From: Kitasatospora aureofaciens
GTDB lineage: Bacteria > Actinomycetota > Actinomycetes > Streptomycetales > Streptomycetaceae
Direction of reading: 5' to 3'
Length of the DNA: 64,000 nt
Assembly: GCF_001188955.3 (NCBI RefSeq)
Contig: NZ_JPRF03000001.1
Coordinates: 620,001-684,000 of the forward strand
Shown: positions 7,794 to 15,305 of the stretch, in pieces
Layout of the letters: each line of letters opens with the position of its first letter
Numbering within the stretch: the stretch's first letter is position 1
Position numbers and translations under genes: made by a program
Notes under the pieces: generated by a model
The model's input: only the letters and a program-made list of their open reading frames with translations
Told to the model about the DNA's origin: nothing
The model's database searches: none

Positions 7794-9083
7794 TCAGCTC
7801 TGCTGCGGCCGCGGGCCGGTGTAGCCGGCGCGGGCGCGCATGCGCAGGGGCTCCTCGCGGTACTCCTCCACGGCGTGGGCCAGCCAGCCCGGGGTGCGGG
7901 CGACGGCGAAGACCACCTCGCCGGCCTCGGCCGGCAGGCCGGCGGCCAGGGCCATGGCGGCCAGGGCCAGGTCGACGTTGGCCCGCAGGGCCGGTCGTCC
8001 GGCGGGGCCCGCCGCCGCCTCGACCTCGGCGACCGCCCTCACCACGACTGCGCCGCCGTCGAGCCGGGCGACGGCGTCGAGCAGGGCGACCGCCCGGGGG
8101 TCGCCGTCCGGGTAGAGGCGATGGCCGAGGCCGGGGATCGCCCTGCCGGTGCGCAGGTAGTCGGAGACCACGGGGACGGCGCCGTCGGCCAGCACCTCGG
8201 CGAGCATCCGGTGGGCCAGCGGGCTGGCCGCGCCGTGCAGCGGGCCGTCGGTGGCGCCGAGGCCGGCCGAGACCACCGCGTACGGATGGGCCCGGGCCGA
8301 GGCCGCGACCCGGGCCGCCACCGTGGACACCGCCAGCTCGTGGTCGAGGAGCAACACCAGGGCGCGGTCCAGGCAGGCCAGTGCCTCGGGCGTGGGGGCG
8401 GCGGTGGCGAGGCGGCTCCACAGCCGCGCCGCGAGCGTGGCGTCGGGCCCGGGATCGGGTGCGGTGCGGGGCAGGGCCTCGACCATTCCGGCGATCAGGG
8501 CGGCGCCGGCCGCCAGCACCGTCTGTTCGCGCAGGTCGAAGCGGAGCGGGTCGAGCGCGGCGGCGACGGTGGCCGAGATCCGCAGCCGGTCGGGCAGCCG
8601 GATCCCGGCGGGCAGCGCGGCGGCGGCCCGGGTGAGGGCTTCGGCGGTGGCGGGCGGCACCCGCAGGGAGACGGGGGCGTCGGTGCCCAGGCCCCAGAGC
8701 CAGGCAACGGCGGCCTCGAAGCCGTGCTCGGCGGCGAGTTGGACGGCATCCCGGCCGCGGTAGTGGAGCCGGCCGTTCTCGATCAGGGTCAGGCCGGTCC
8801 GCACCGTGACAGGCCCGCCGGGCCAGGCCGCGGTGGTCCACGGGTCGGCGGCCGAGCGTCCGGCGGCCGGGGGTTCGCCGGCGGAGGCCTGGCCCGGTGG
8901 GCGCAGCGGAGCCCGGCGGCCGCGGGCGGCCAGTTCGGCCACCTCGCGGGCGTCGAAGGTGCTGCCCTTGCCGCCCGGGGCCCGCTCGCTGCTGAGCTGG
9001 CCGCGGCTGGCGTAGGCGTACACCGTCTCCACCTTGACCCCGAGCTGCTCGGCGACCTGCTGGGTGGTCAAGCGTTCGGCCAT
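7794..9083 (-). CDS. Citrate synthase-family protein with N-terminal helix-turn-helix
   Basis: A 429-residue protein starting at the ATG of MAERLTTQQVAEQLGVK, supported by GAGGG 6 nt upstream. Residues ~1-50 form a MerR/excisionase-type helix-turn-helix (QQVAEQLGVKVETVYAYASRGQL). Residues ~90-425 are a citrate synthase fold with GLGHRLYPDGDPR, DGPLHGAASPLAHRML and RANVDLALAAMA. The usual catalytic histidines (GPLHGG, GHxxY/GHRVY) are retained in altered form, so catalysis is possible but not certain. It is divergent from a standard citrate synthase gene, an arrangement also known from S. coelicolor. It may sense the metabolite and control the pair (inference). Confidence 0.88.
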   Translation of the reverse strand: MAERLTTQQVAEQLGVKVETVYAYASRGQLSSERAPGGKGSTFDAREVAELAARGRRAPLRPPGQASAGEPPAAGRSAADPWTTAAWPGGPVTVRTGLTLIENGRLHYRGRDAVQLAAEHGFEAAVAWLWGLGTDAPVSLRVPPATAEALTRAAAALPAGIRLPDRLRISATVAAALDPLRFDLREQTVLAAGAALIAGMVEALPRTAPDPGPDATLAARLWSRLATAAPTPEALACLDRALVLLLDHELAVSTVAARVAASARAHPYAVVSAGLGATDGPLHGAASPLAHRMLAEVLADGAVPVVSDYLRTGRAIPGLGHRLYPDGDPRAVALLDAVARLDGGAVVVRAVAEVEAAAGPAGRPALRANVDLALAAMALAAGLPAEAGEVVFAVARTPGWLAHAVEEYREEPLRMRARAGYTGPRPQQS

Positions 9084-9142
9084 GGTCTGCCCTCGTCCTC
9101 GTCCCGCGACTTGATGGTGATCGATCGATCCACAGTATTCCA

Positions 9143-9179
9143 CATTGATTTCAATCAACATTGACAACATGGATCAATG
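9143..9179. promoter_or_regulatory. Inverted-repeat operator candidate between the divergent citrate synthase genes
   Basis: A/T-rich island in the 150-bp divergent promoter region. It contains TTGATT-tc-AATCAA (9145-9158), a perfect 6-2-6 palindrome, and CATTGA (9159-9164) facing TCAATG (9174-9179) across 9 nt. CATTGA or its complement therefore occurs several times in 37 bp. TTGACA at 9161-9166 could be the -35 box of the plus-strand gene. The natural candidate ligand is the helix-turn-helix citrate synthase homologue encoded alongside. Confidence 0.55.
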
Positions 9180-9233
9180 ATCGGAGAGTACAGAACGTCA
9201 ACGGGTACGAACACCCCCAGGAGGGCTGCCGCC

Positions 9234-10394
9234 ATGTCGAACACCCCGAGCACCACCGAGATCGAGGTCCCGCGCGGACTCAAGGGCGTCGTGGTCACCG
9301 AGACCGAACTCAGTGACGTCCGCGGGCTGGAGGGCTTCTACCACTACCGCCAGTACTCGGCGATCGACCTCGCCGAGCAGCGCACCCTGGAGGACGTCTG
9401 GCACCTGATGCTGCTCGGCGAACTCCCCGACCCGGCCCGCCGCGCCGCCTTCCTGGCCCGTACCGCACCGCTGCGCCGACTGCCCGACGCGCTGCGCCCG
9501 CTGCTGCCCGCACTCGCGGCGAGCACCGCGCACGGCGGCCCGCTGACCGCCCTGGGTGCCGCGCTCTCGATCGCCGCCGCCGACCGCGGCATCCGGCCGC
9601 TCTACGACACCGCCCCCGAACAGCGCGTCGAGGACGCCCTGTTCGCCACCGCGCTGGTGCCCACCGTGCTCACCGCGCTGCACCGGCTGCAGAACGCTCA
9701 GCAGCCGATAGAGCCGCGCGAGGACCTCGGCTACGCCGCCAACTACCTCTACATGCTGACCGGGGAGGAACCCGAGCCGGCCAAGGCCCGGGCGATCGAG
9801 CAGTACCTGATCTCCACCGTGGACCACGGCTTCAACGCCTCCACCTTCACCGCCCGGGTGATCGCCTCCACCGGCGCCGACCTGGTGGCCTGCCTGGTCG
9901 GCGGGCTCGGCGCGCTCTCCGGCCCGCTGCACGGCGGCGCCCCCAGCCGGGCACTGGACACCCTGGACGCGATCGGCACCCCCGAGCGGATCGACGGCTG
10001 GATCAGGGAGCGCGTGCTGGCCGGCGACCGGATCATGGGCTTCGGCCACGCCGTCTACCGCACCGAGGACCCGCGCTCCCGGATGCTGCGCGGGGTCGCG
10101 CAGTCCTTCGGCGGCGAGCTGGTCGACCTCGCCGTCCAGGTCGAGGCCCAGGTCGAGGCGATCCTGGCGGAGCTGAAGCCGGGGCGCGAACTCCACGCCA
10201 ACGTCGAGTTCTACGCCGGCGTGGTGATGCACCTGTGCGGCCTGCCCCGGGAGATGTTCACCCCCACCTTCGCCGCGGGCCGGGCGATCGGCTGGAGCGC
10301 CAACATCCTGGAACAGGCCGCCGACTCCAAGATCATCCGCCCGTCGGCCCGCTACACCGGTCCGGCCGCCCCGGCGCCGCTGCCGACGGTCTGA
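9234..10394 (+). CDS. Citrate synthase / 2-methylcitrate synthase
   Basis: A 386-residue protein. The start is the ATG of MSNTPSTTEIEVPRGLKG with GGAGGG about 10 nt upstream. It condenses acetyl-CoA (or propionyl-CoA) with oxaloacetate. Motifs are GLEGFYHYRQYSAIDLA (near the N-terminus), SGPLHGGAPSRAL (oxaloacetate and catalytic His), MGFGHAVYRTEDPRSRML (second catalytic His) and ANVEFYAGVVMHLCGLP carrying the CoA-region residues. The size matches the short Gram-positive/methylcitrate type. Whether it is the main TCA synthase or a paralogue cannot be told from the sequence. It is divergent from the HTH-bearing homologue and probably shares a regulator with it. Confidence 0.92.
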   Translation: MSNTPSTTEIEVPRGLKGVVVTETELSDVRGLEGFYHYRQYSAIDLAEQRTLEDVWHLMLLGELPDPARRAAFLARTAPLRRLPDALRPLLPALAASTAHGGPLTALGAALSIAAADRGIRPLYDTAPEQRVEDALFATALVPTVLTALHRLQNAQQPIEPREDLGYAANYLYMLTGEEPEPAKARAIEQYLISTVDHGFNASTFTARVIASTGADLVACLVGGLGALSGPLHGGAPSRALDTLDAIGTPERIDGWIRERVLAGDRIMGFGHAVYRTEDPRSRMLRGVAQSFGGELVDLAVQVEAQVEAILAELKPGRELHANVEFYAGVVMHLCGLPREMFTPTFAAGRAIGWSANILEQAADSKIIRPSARYTGPAAPAPLPTV

Positions 10395-10487
10395 GCGGCC
10401 TGCCCGCGCAGCACCCGCGGTGGCCACCGGACAACTGCCCCGGGGACGCGGCGGTCGGCGTCCTCCCGCGGGCCGGCGCAGTGCGCG

Positions 10488-10620
10488 TCAGGAGGCCTCC
10501 TCAGCGGCGCCGTTGAGGCGGTAGGTCTTGGAGGTGTCGACCCCGCGGGCCGCGAGCGAAGGTCGCGGTGACGTCCAGCGGGCGAGGCGGCGTGACGGCG
10601 GCACGGTGAGGGTGGCGAAA
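10488..10620 (-). pseudogene. Possible 3' remnant of an unknown gene
   Basis: Read on the minus strand, this stretch has GC-rich third positions and ends at a TGA (10490-10488) after the sensible-looking segment GVDTSKTYRLNGAAEEAS. The part before it (LTVPPSRRLARW) would read better with a frame change near 10560, which suggests a frameshifted fragment. No start codon, ribosome site or family could be assigned. It is squeezed between the citrate synthase gene and the chitinase promoter. Confidence 0.25.
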
Positions 10621-10621
10621 T

Positions 10622-10678
10622 TGGTCCAGACCTAAATGGTCCAGACCTATTGACCGACGCTGCCCGCCCTCCTACGAT
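10622..10678 (+). promoter_or_regulatory. Chitinase promoter with two 12-bp direct repeats
   Basis: TGGTCCAGACCT occurs at 10622-10633 and again at 10637-10648. Streptomyces chitinase promoters carry just such a pair of 12-bp direct repeats, which resemble the DasR-type site ACTGGTCTAGACCACT. They are followed immediately by a -35 box TTGACC (10650-10655), a 17-bp spacer and a -10 box TACGAT (10673-10678). This predicts induction by chitin or N-acetylglucosamine signals and glucose repression. Confidence 0.85.
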
Positions 10679-10781
10679 CCGGTCCGGCACAGCCCCACAT
10701 GTCCCCACCTCACCCACAGCCGGGCGGCACGCCCCCACGCGCCGGTCATTCCCATGGCGCCCGGCGGGAAGGGAGCTCAGC

Positions 10782-12434
10782 ATGTCCGGTCGGAGGTCAC
10801 GCGCGCCGCGCGCGTCGTCGGGGGGTTTCCACCGCAGTCCGGATCCCGGTCGCCCCGAACAGGGCGCGAGTGTCCTGATGCGCTCCCTCGCCGGGTTGAG
10901 CGCCGCCGCCGTCATCGGTGCCGGAATCGCCGCGGTCGGCTCGGTCACCGCCGGGGCCGCCACCACCAACCTGGTGTCCAACCCCGGCTTCGAGAACGGA
11001 CTCTCCGGCTGGACGTGTTCCGGCGGCTCCGGCGCGGCCGTCGGCAGCCCGGTCCACTCCGGTGCCTCCGCGCTCCGGGCCACGCCGAGCGGCCAGGACG
11101 ACGCCCAGTGCGGCCAGACCGTCAGCGTGCAGCCCAACTCGCAGTACACGCTGAGCGCCTACGTCCAGGGCAGCTACGTCTACCTGGGCGCCACCGGCAC
11201 CGGCGCCGGCAGCGAACCGTCCACCTGGACGCCGGGCAACTCCTTGTACGGCCAGCTCAGCGTCGGCTTCACCACCGGCCCCACCACCACCTCGGTGACG
11301 GTCTACCTGCACGGCTGGTACGGCCAGCCCGCGTACTACGCGGACGACGTGTCGCTCACCGGTCCCGGCGGCAGCAGCCCCTCGCCGACCGCCACCCCGA
11401 CCAGCGCACCGCCCACCACTCCGCCGCCGACCAGCACCCCGCCGACCACTCCGCCGCCCACGACCCCGGCGCCGGGGGACACCTGCCCCACCAAGCCCAA
11501 GCCCTCGGGCAAGGTCCTTCAGGGCTACTGGGAGAACTGGGACGGCGCCTCGAACGGCGTCCACCCGGGCATGGGCTGGGCCCCGATCACGGACAGCCGG
11601 ATCGCCGCGCACGGCTACAACGTCATCAACGCGGCCTTCCCGGTGATCCTGTCGGACGGCACCGTCCAGTGGCAGGACGGAATGGACACCAACGTCAAGG
11701 TGTCGACCCCCGCCGAGATGTGCCAGGCCAAGGCCGCCGGCGCGACGATCCTGATGTCCATCGGCGGCGCCGCCGCGGGCATCGACCTGAGCTCCAGCGC
11801 CGTCGCCGACAGGTTCGTGGCGACCGTCGTCCCGATCCTCAAGAAGTACAACTTCGACGGGATCGACATCGACGTCGAGACCGGCCTCTCCGGCAGTGGC
11901 AGCATCAACACGCTGTCCGCCTCCCAGGCCAACCTGATCCGCATCATCGACGGCGTGCTGGCCCAGATGCCCGCCGGGTTCGGCCTGACCATGGCCCCCG
12001 AGACCGCCTACGTCACCGGCGGCAGCGTCACCTACGGCTCGATCTGGGGCGCCTACCTGCCGATCATCAAGAAGTACGTCGACAACGGGCAGCTGTGGTG
12101 GCTCAACATGCAGTACTACAACGGCAGCATGTACGGCTGCTCCGGCGACTCCTACCAGGCCGGCACCGTACAGGGCTTCACCGCGCAGACCACATGCCTG
12201 AACAGGGGGCTGACCATCCAGGGCACCACCGTCACCGTGCCCTACGACAAACAGGTGCCCGGCCTGCCGGCCCAACCCGGCGCGGGCGGCGGCTACATGG
12301 ACCCGGGATCGGTCGGCCAGGCGTGGAGCGCCTTCGGCGGAGCACTGAAGGGGCTGATGACCTGGTCGCTCAACTGGGACGGTTCGAAGGGCTGGACCTT
12401 CGGCGACAACGTCAAGTCCCTGCAGGGCCGTTGA
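10782..12434 (+). CDS. Secreted GH18 chitinase with N-terminal carbohydrate-binding domain
   Basis: A 550-residue secreted enzyme hydrolysing chitin. It has an extended N-region, then a hydrophobic signal segment (SLAGLSAAAVIGAGIAAV, near 35-52) and AGAA cleavage. A beta-sandwich carbohydrate-binding module (NLVSNPGFENGLSGWTCSGG onward, about 62-195) is followed by a Thr/Pro-rich linker (about 200-235) and a GH18 barrel (about 245-550). DGIDIDVE at 359-366 is the catalytic DxxDxDxE motif, with Glu366 the acid. The ATG at 10782 follows GAAGGGAG; another ATG at residue 33 would leave a shorter signal peptide. Transcription is expected from the promoter described at 10622-10678. The catalytic domain resembles the ChiC/Chi63-type streptomycete enzymes. 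Confidence 0.93.
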   Translation: MSGRRSRAPRASSGGFHRSPDPGRPEQGASVLMRSLAGLSAAAVIGAGIAAVGSVTAGAATTNLVSNPGFENGLSGWTCSGGSGAAVGSPVHSGASALRATPSGQDDAQCGQTVSVQPNSQYTLSAYVQGSYVYLGATGTGAGSEPSTWTPGNSLYGQLSVGFTTGPTTTSVTVYLHGWYGQPAYYADDVSLTGPGGSSPSPTATPTSAPPTTPPPTSTPPTTPPPTTPAPGDTCPTKPKPSGKVLQGYWENWDGASNGVHPGMGWAPITDSRIAAHGYNVINAAFPVILSDGTVQWQDGMDTNVKVSTPAEMCQAKAAGATILMSIGGAAAGIDLSSSAVADRFVATVVPILKKYNFDGIDIDVETGLSGSGSINTLSASQANLIRIIDGVLAQMPAGFGLTMAPETAYVTGGSVTYGSIWGAYLPIIKKYVDNGQLWWLNMQYYNGSMYGCSGDSYQAGTVQGFTAQTTCLNRGLTIQGTTVTVPYDKQVPGLPAQPGAGGGYMDPGSVGQAWSAFGGALKGLMTWSLNWDGSKGWTFGDNVKSLQGR

Positions 12435-12444
12435 GCCATGCACC

Positions 12445-12524
12445 GAACCGCTGAACCGCTGAACCGCCGAAGCACCGAACCGCCGAAGCACCGAACCGCT
12501 GAAGCACCGAAGCACTGAACCGCT
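12445..12524. repeat. Ten tandem 8-bp units (80 bp) after the chitinase gene
   Basis: Ten uninterrupted octamers of two kinds, A = GAACCGCY and B = GAAGCACY, in the order A A A B A B A B B A. The tract starts 11 nt after the chitinase stop and ends 15 nt before a terminator hairpin. It lies in the 3' untranslated region. The unit length is not a multiple of three and the tract is outside both flanking genes. It may arise by slippage and vary between strains. Confidence 0.9.
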
Positions 12525-12539
12525 GAGGCGAACACCGTG

Positions 12540-12571
12540 CAGCCCGCGCCCCGGCCCCGGAGCGCGGGCTG
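12540..12571. terminator. Bidirectional terminator between chitinase and methyltransferase genes
   Basis: CAGCCCGCGC (12540-12549) pairs perfectly with GCGCGGGCTG (12562-12571) across a 12-nt loop. It is placed between two converging genes. Confidence 0.75.
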
Positions 12572-12588
12572 TCCAGCGCTGCGGCCGG

Positions 12589-13410
12589 TCAGGGCATGCG
12601 GGCCAGGGCACAGGAGATCAGCCGCTCCCAGACCGGCAGGTCGGCTTCGTCCGAGGGCGCCGCGGTGCCGTCCGCCTCGGGCTCCGGCCGCCACAACGAG
12701 CAGGGCACCAGGCCCGGTTCGAGCAGTTCGAGGCCGTCGAACAGGCCGAGGATCTCCTCGTCGGTGCGCCAGCGGCCGCGGCCGAAGCTGTCCTGCAGCT
12801 TCTGCTCGGCGATCCGGGCCTCCTCGTTCCCGCCGGAGCGGAAGTGCGAGATGTAGACCAGGCTGCCCGGGGGCACCCGGTCCACCCACCAGCGAACCAG
12901 CGCGGCGGGATGCTCGGAGTCGTCGAGGTGGTGCAGTACGGCGCTGAAGACCACGGCCACCGGCTCGTTGAAGTCGATCAGGCGCCGCACGTCGGGGTGG
13001 TCGCGGATCGACTCCGGCTCGCGCAGGTCCGCCTGGACCAGGGTGCTGCGTCCGGCGGAGCCCAGCAGGGCGCGGCCGTGGGCGAGCACGGTCGGATCGT
13101 GGTCGACGTAGGCGACGCGCGCCCCGGGAGCGTGCCGCAGGGCGACCTGGTGCACGTTGTCGGCGGTCGGCAGGCCGCTGCCCATGTCGACGAACTGCTG
13201 GACGCCCTCGCGGACCATCGCGCCCACGGCCCGTACCAGCGCCCGGCGGTTGGCGTGGGCGATCGCCACCGAGCCGGGCAGGTCCCGGAGGAAGAAGTCG
13301 CCGATCTCGCGGTCGACGGCGTAGTTCTCCTCGCCGCCGAGCAGGTAGTCGTACACCCGGGCGATGCTCGGCTTCGACCGGTCGGTCAGGGCGCTGCGAT
13401 CATCGGTCAC
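12589..13410 (-). CDS. SAM-dependent methyltransferase of the PF04672 family
   Basis: A 273-residue protein with the hallmark N-terminus of this actinobacterial family (KPSIARVYDYLLGGEENYAVDRE, near 13-35). It then has FVDMGSGLPTADNVHQ (SAM-binding glycine loop, near 73), VAYVDHDPTVLAHG (acidic residue for ribose, near 99) and AVLHHLDDSEHPAALVRWW (near 160). The family is very abundant in Streptomyces and has no agreed substrate. The start codon at 13410 gives the conserved N-terminus. It is convergent with the chitinase gene, and no functional link between them is evident. Confidence 0.88.
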   Translation of the reverse strand: MTDDRSALTDRSKPSIARVYDYLLGGEENYAVDREIGDFFLRDLPGSVAIAHANRRALVRAVGAMVREGVQQFVDMGSGLPTADNVHQVALRHAPGARVAYVDHDPTVLAHGRALLGSAGRSTLVQADLREPESIRDHPDVRRLIDFNEPVAVVFSAVLHHLDDSEHPAALVRWWVDRVPPGSLVYISHFRSGGNEEARIAEQKLQDSFGRGRWRTDEEILGLFDGLELLEPGLVPCSLWRPEPEADGTAAPSDEADLPVWERLISCALARMP

Positions 13411-13530
13411 GGGAGGCGACTCCGTTCCTGAGGGCCGGTGCCGCCCTGATGGTAGGAGAACCGGACGCGGGTGCCGCGCACCTCACGGCGCGTTGGACGG
13501 CGTGGGCGGCATCCCGCTCGGTCGGGGCGG

Positions 13531-13706
13531 TCAGGAGTGGTCGTGCCAGGCGATCGCCGAGATCCGCCGGCCCTCCGGGGTGCGGACGAACCGGAGGGAC
13601 ACGCTGCGTGTGCCGCAGTCCTGCCGGGCAGCTCTTGGGCGGAGGGGCGCGGCCGGTCGTACGGCCGCCGATCCGAACCGCCTGTCCTGCTGTCTGACAG
13701 GTTCAC
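13531..13706 (-). pseudogene. Leaderless small gene, apparently frameshifted
   Basis: A GTG at 13706 lies 6 nt past a -10 box and begins MNLSDSRTGG, closely matching the first residues (MNLSDSQT) of the FadR-type regulator at 16622. The frame from this GTG soon turns Arg/Pro-rich. One base out of phase, coding-like sequence continues as CGTRSVSLRFVRTPEG and on to AIAWHDHS and a stop at 13531, with G/C at nearly all third positions. The simplest reading is a ~58-codon gene broken by one frameshift. The family is unknown. A sequencing error, or a promoter capture without a real gene, are alternatives. Confidence 0.35.
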
Positions 13707-13742
13707 GAGCCGATCCTGAGGCCGCCGATGACATGGTGTCAA
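13690..13742 (-). promoter_or_regulatory. Leaderless promoter and operator copy on the minus strand
   Basis: Minus-strand TTGACA (13742-13737), an 18-bp spacer and CAGGAT (13718-13713), then 6 nt to GTG at 13706. The 18 bp at 13690-13707 are the exact reverse complement of 16621-16638 at the asparagine regulator, including the palindrome CTGTC-A-GACAG. The surrounding 250 bp (13743-13947) up to the next plus-strand gene show no other clear signal apart from that gene's GGAGGGAG ribosome site. Confidence 0.65.
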
Positions 13743-13947
13743 GTCGTCGTTCGCCGGCTGTTCACTGGTTGGGAACGGCGGCGTTCCGTGATCACCACCC
13801 GGGGCCCGTCACGTCGATTCCGCTCGTGTACGGACTCTCGAAGGCGTGCAAGTCCACAAGTGATCGGATTTGATCGGACAGCTTCGGCGAGGCAGGCTCT
13901 GTGCGCACAGTGGTGGATCCGCCACTGTCCGGCACGGAGGGAGCCGC

Positions 13948-15207
13948 ATGTCCGGGACTGAGCACACCGAACCGACCGCACACGTCGTCGTCGGGTACAC
14001 CCCCCATGAGGGTTTCGTCGCCGTCCAACTCAGTCCGCCCCCGGCGGAATACGTGTGGCACGACCGGCGGGCCGAGCACCAGCAGGAACGGTTCGGCCCG
14101 GGGAACCGCTACCAGCAGTGGCTGGCCGTCGACCTCGGCACCGGCGCCGTGTGGTTCGGGGACACCGACTGGCGGGCGCCGCAGGAGGATTCCTTCCCGG
14201 GGCTCCCGGGGCCTCGGCGGGCCGAGGTCGGGGACGGGGCCCTGCCCTCGCCCGCCGTCCTCGTCCACCCGCTCACCCACCGGGGCTCCGACGGCCAGGG
14301 TGCGTGCACGTGGCGGTTCTTCACGGCCGAGGAACTCCATGCGCTGGCCGAGGGAATACTGCCCGTGGTTCAGCGGGTGATCGACTCCCTGCACCGGGTG
14401 GGGCCTGCCGGTGACCTGGAGTGGTCCGCCGAGGCCGCCACGGCCTGGTCAGATCTCGAACGGGCCTGCGACCACACGTCCGACGCGACGGGCGCGGTGG
14501 TCTGGGCCGGCCCCCGCGCGAGCCGGGTCCCCGGCACGCGGGTGGAGGTGGCGGACTTCCTCGCCCGGAACCCGGAGCTGTGCGATCCGTCCTGGTCGAC
14601 GGCGACCGACGCGGAACTCGACGCCTACGCCGCCTACGAACCCGTTTCCGGTTACGGAGGCGTTCCGGGGCGGATGTGCGCCCCGGCGCACGTTCAGATC
14701 GAGGACGGCTACACGTTCTACGGCCACCGCGCGGCGCTGTACGCCTACCGTGCGGCCGCCTGCGGCGACCGCACGCCGGTCGAAGCCCGGATCTGGCTCC
14801 GGACCAGCGACGCCGGGCGCACCGCCTGGGAGGCCGCCAAGGTCGTGGGCGCGAGCCTCGCCGACGCCTCGGACTGCGTGCTCGCCCACCTCGCCGAGAC
14901 GTTTCGCAGTGCCGCGGGCGACGACGGCGTGGTTCTCACCGGACTGCCGGCCTACCTGTGGCAGGAGCGGGCCGAGGAGAGGGCGGCGGTCGACGAGACG
15001 CTCGCCGCCACCGGCGAGGAGCTGAAGCGACTGGAGGAGATGGTCACGGAACTCCGGCGCGTGCGCAACACCGTCCTCACCCGGGTCCTCAGCTGGACCG
15101 ACGGGCGGGACGACGAGGAGATCGCCGGTCTGGCCGCGACGTCCCCGACGGTCGTCGCCGAGTGGCGTGAACGGCTCACGGCGGACCGGGGCACCCGGCC
15201 GGAGTAG
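13948..15207 (+). CDS. Hypothetical protein with C-terminal coiled coil
   Basis: A 419-residue protein that I do not recognise. The start is the ATG of MSGTEHTEPTAHVVVGYTPHEG after GGAGGGAG. The N-terminal half is globular and acidic, with many aromatic residues (YVWHDRRAEHQQERFGPGNR) and a DLGTGAVWFGDTDW segment. A middle region has MCAPAHVQIEDGYTFYGHRA. From about residue 345 a long helix (ERAEERAAVDETLAATGEEL) likely forms a coiled coil. The extreme C-terminus (EEIAGLAATSPTVVAEWRE) has the spacing of a helix-turn-helix recognition unit, which could mean DNA binding. No signal peptide or membrane segment is visible. It is flanked by unrelated genes. Confidence 0.7.
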   Translation: MSGTEHTEPTAHVVVGYTPHEGFVAVQLSPPPAEYVWHDRRAEHQQERFGPGNRYQQWLAVDLGTGAVWFGDTDWRAPQEDSFPGLPGPRRAEVGDGALPSPAVLVHPLTHRGSDGQGACTWRFFTAEELHALAEGILPVVQRVIDSLHRVGPAGDLEWSAEAATAWSDLERACDHTSDATGAVVWAGPRASRVPGTRVEVADFLARNPELCDPSWSTATDAELDAYAAYEPVSGYGGVPGRMCAPAHVQIEDGYTFYGHRAALYAYRAAACGDRTPVEARIWLRTSDAGRTAWEAAKVVGASLADASDCVLAHLAETFRSAAGDDGVVLTGLPAYLWQERAEERAAVDETLAATGEELKRLEEMVTELRRVRNTVLTRVLSWTDGRDDEEIAGLAATSPTVVAEWRERLTADRGTRPE

Positions 15208-15305
15208 GGCCCGTCCGGCGGCCCCGGTGGGAGGCGGCGCCGCGACAGTCGCCCCGGCGGGCGGGGGCCCGGTGACGTTCGGTTCGTCGCGCACGCCTCC
15301 ACGCC

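Noticed and set aside
10491..10500. GGAGGCCTCC palindrome as an operator
   Set aside because: Ten-base GC palindromes are common by chance here and it is not near a promoter.
10622..10648. 12-bp direct repeats before the chitinase gene as a new element
   Set aside because: They match the already known repeat pair of Streptomyces chitinase promoters, so they are annotated but not claimed as novel.
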